A DNA stretch of 5,696 nt from Spirochaetaceae bacterium. Lineage in GTDB: Bacteria > Spirochaetota > Spirochaetia > Treponematales > Breznakiellaceae. This document shows, in pieces, positions 5,479 to 5,696 of this stretch (within the stretch, counting starts at the first letter, position 1; every line of letters begins with the position of its first letter). Both the position numbers and the translations under genes were made by a program. The notes under the pieces were generated by a model. It made no database searches. It saw nothing but the letters and a program-made list of their open reading frames with translations, and was not told where the DNA came from. The stretch lies in assembly GCA_031257135.1 (NCBI GenBank), contig JAIRPH010000028.1:1-5696 (forward strand), read 5' to 3'.

Positions 5479-5696
5479 TCAAAATTTCGCGCCCGCCGGA
5501 ATTTCGTTCTTAGGTTCCGGGGCGGCGCCCCACCGGGCAAGTTGCGCCAGAATAGGCAACAACCCCTGAGACCGGGAAGTAAGCGAATACTCCACCCGGA
5601 CCGGCATTTCCATGAATTGTTCCCGTTTGACCAAGCCGGCTTCTTCCAGCTCTTTAAGCGAACTTGCCAGCATAGTATTCGTAACGCCTCGGATTT
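5479..5696 (-). CDS. HxlR-family winged-helix transcriptional regulator (N-terminus outside window)
   Basis: The reading frame stays open to the right edge of the window, so the ATG at 5671-5673 is internal: codons IRGVTNT precede it. About 71 residues are visible. GVTNTMLASSLKELEEAGLVKREQ is the recognition-helix part of an HxlR-type winged helix (family pattern: gis.r.Lt..L.eLe..GLv.R). MPVRVEYSLTSRSQGLLPIL is the wing with the characteristic P-x-R-V-E-Y-S-L-T, followed by the C-terminal dimerisation helix ending near ARWG. HxlR proteins are usually about 100-130 residues, so roughly 40-50 N-terminal residues are missing here. They often sense redox or aldehyde stress through cysteines, but the visible part has none. 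It ends 127 bp before rimP on the same strand with no obvious terminator. The operon has its own promoter, so a functional link is not implied. Confidence 0.88.
   Translation of the reverse strand, partial: IRGVTNTMLASSLKELEEAGLVKREQFMEMPVRVEYSLTSRSQGLLPILAQLARWGAAPEPKNEIPAGAKF

Noticed and set aside
5671..5673. ATG as start of the HxlR-type regulator
   Set aside because: The frame remains open upstream to the window edge, and residues before it (IRGVTNT) fit the HxlR helix region, so the true start is outside the window.

Overview
The window carries the end of a housekeeping translation/transcription operon, rimP-nusA-infB, read right to left on the minus strand, with short flanking genes. 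The organism is most likely a spirochaete of the Treponema group. This is inferred from the overall look of the proteins, in particular a NusA whose C-terminus ends in a zinc ribbon instead of the E. coli-type acidic repeats, and an IF-2 with a long Pro/Gly/Lys/Arg-rich N-terminus. No 16S rRNA or other decisive marker is present, so the assignment is moderate.

Layout, left to right. Positions 1-153 hold the last 50 codons of an unidentified plus-strand gene. A promoter with an overlapping dyad (162-199) precedes a 119-residue plus-strand gene (212-571) for a small exported protein, perhaps with an OB-like beta barrel. That gene converges on infB. The 99-bp gap between them holds two strong hairpins, 572-596 and 631-666. 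Next come infB (671-3400), nusA (3443-4888) and rimP (4893-5351), all minus strand. A 127-bp gap carries a good sigma70-type promoter for the operon. At the right edge lies the 3' part of a minus-strand HxlR-type winged-helix regulator (5479-5696).

How the genes work together: RimP assists 30S subunit maturation, NusA tunes RNA polymerase pausing, termination and antitermination, and IF-2 delivers initiator tRNA to the ribosome, so the operon links transcription elongation with ribosome assembly and initiation. rimP and nusA are separated by only 4 nt, and nusA's Shine-Dalgarno lies in the last rimP codons, which suggests translational coupling. In many bacteria rbfA and truB follow infB. Here the operon appears to stop right after infB at hairpins and a convergent gene.

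No CRISPR array, transposase, tRNA, rRNA or obvious novel multi-gene system is visible. The observations most worth a second look are the zinc ribbon on NusA, the long hairpin with flanking inverted repeats at the infB stop codon, a start-stop (ATG-TAA) mini-ORF just before infB, and the dyad over the small exported protein's promoter. No gene-free stretch exceeds 300 bases.
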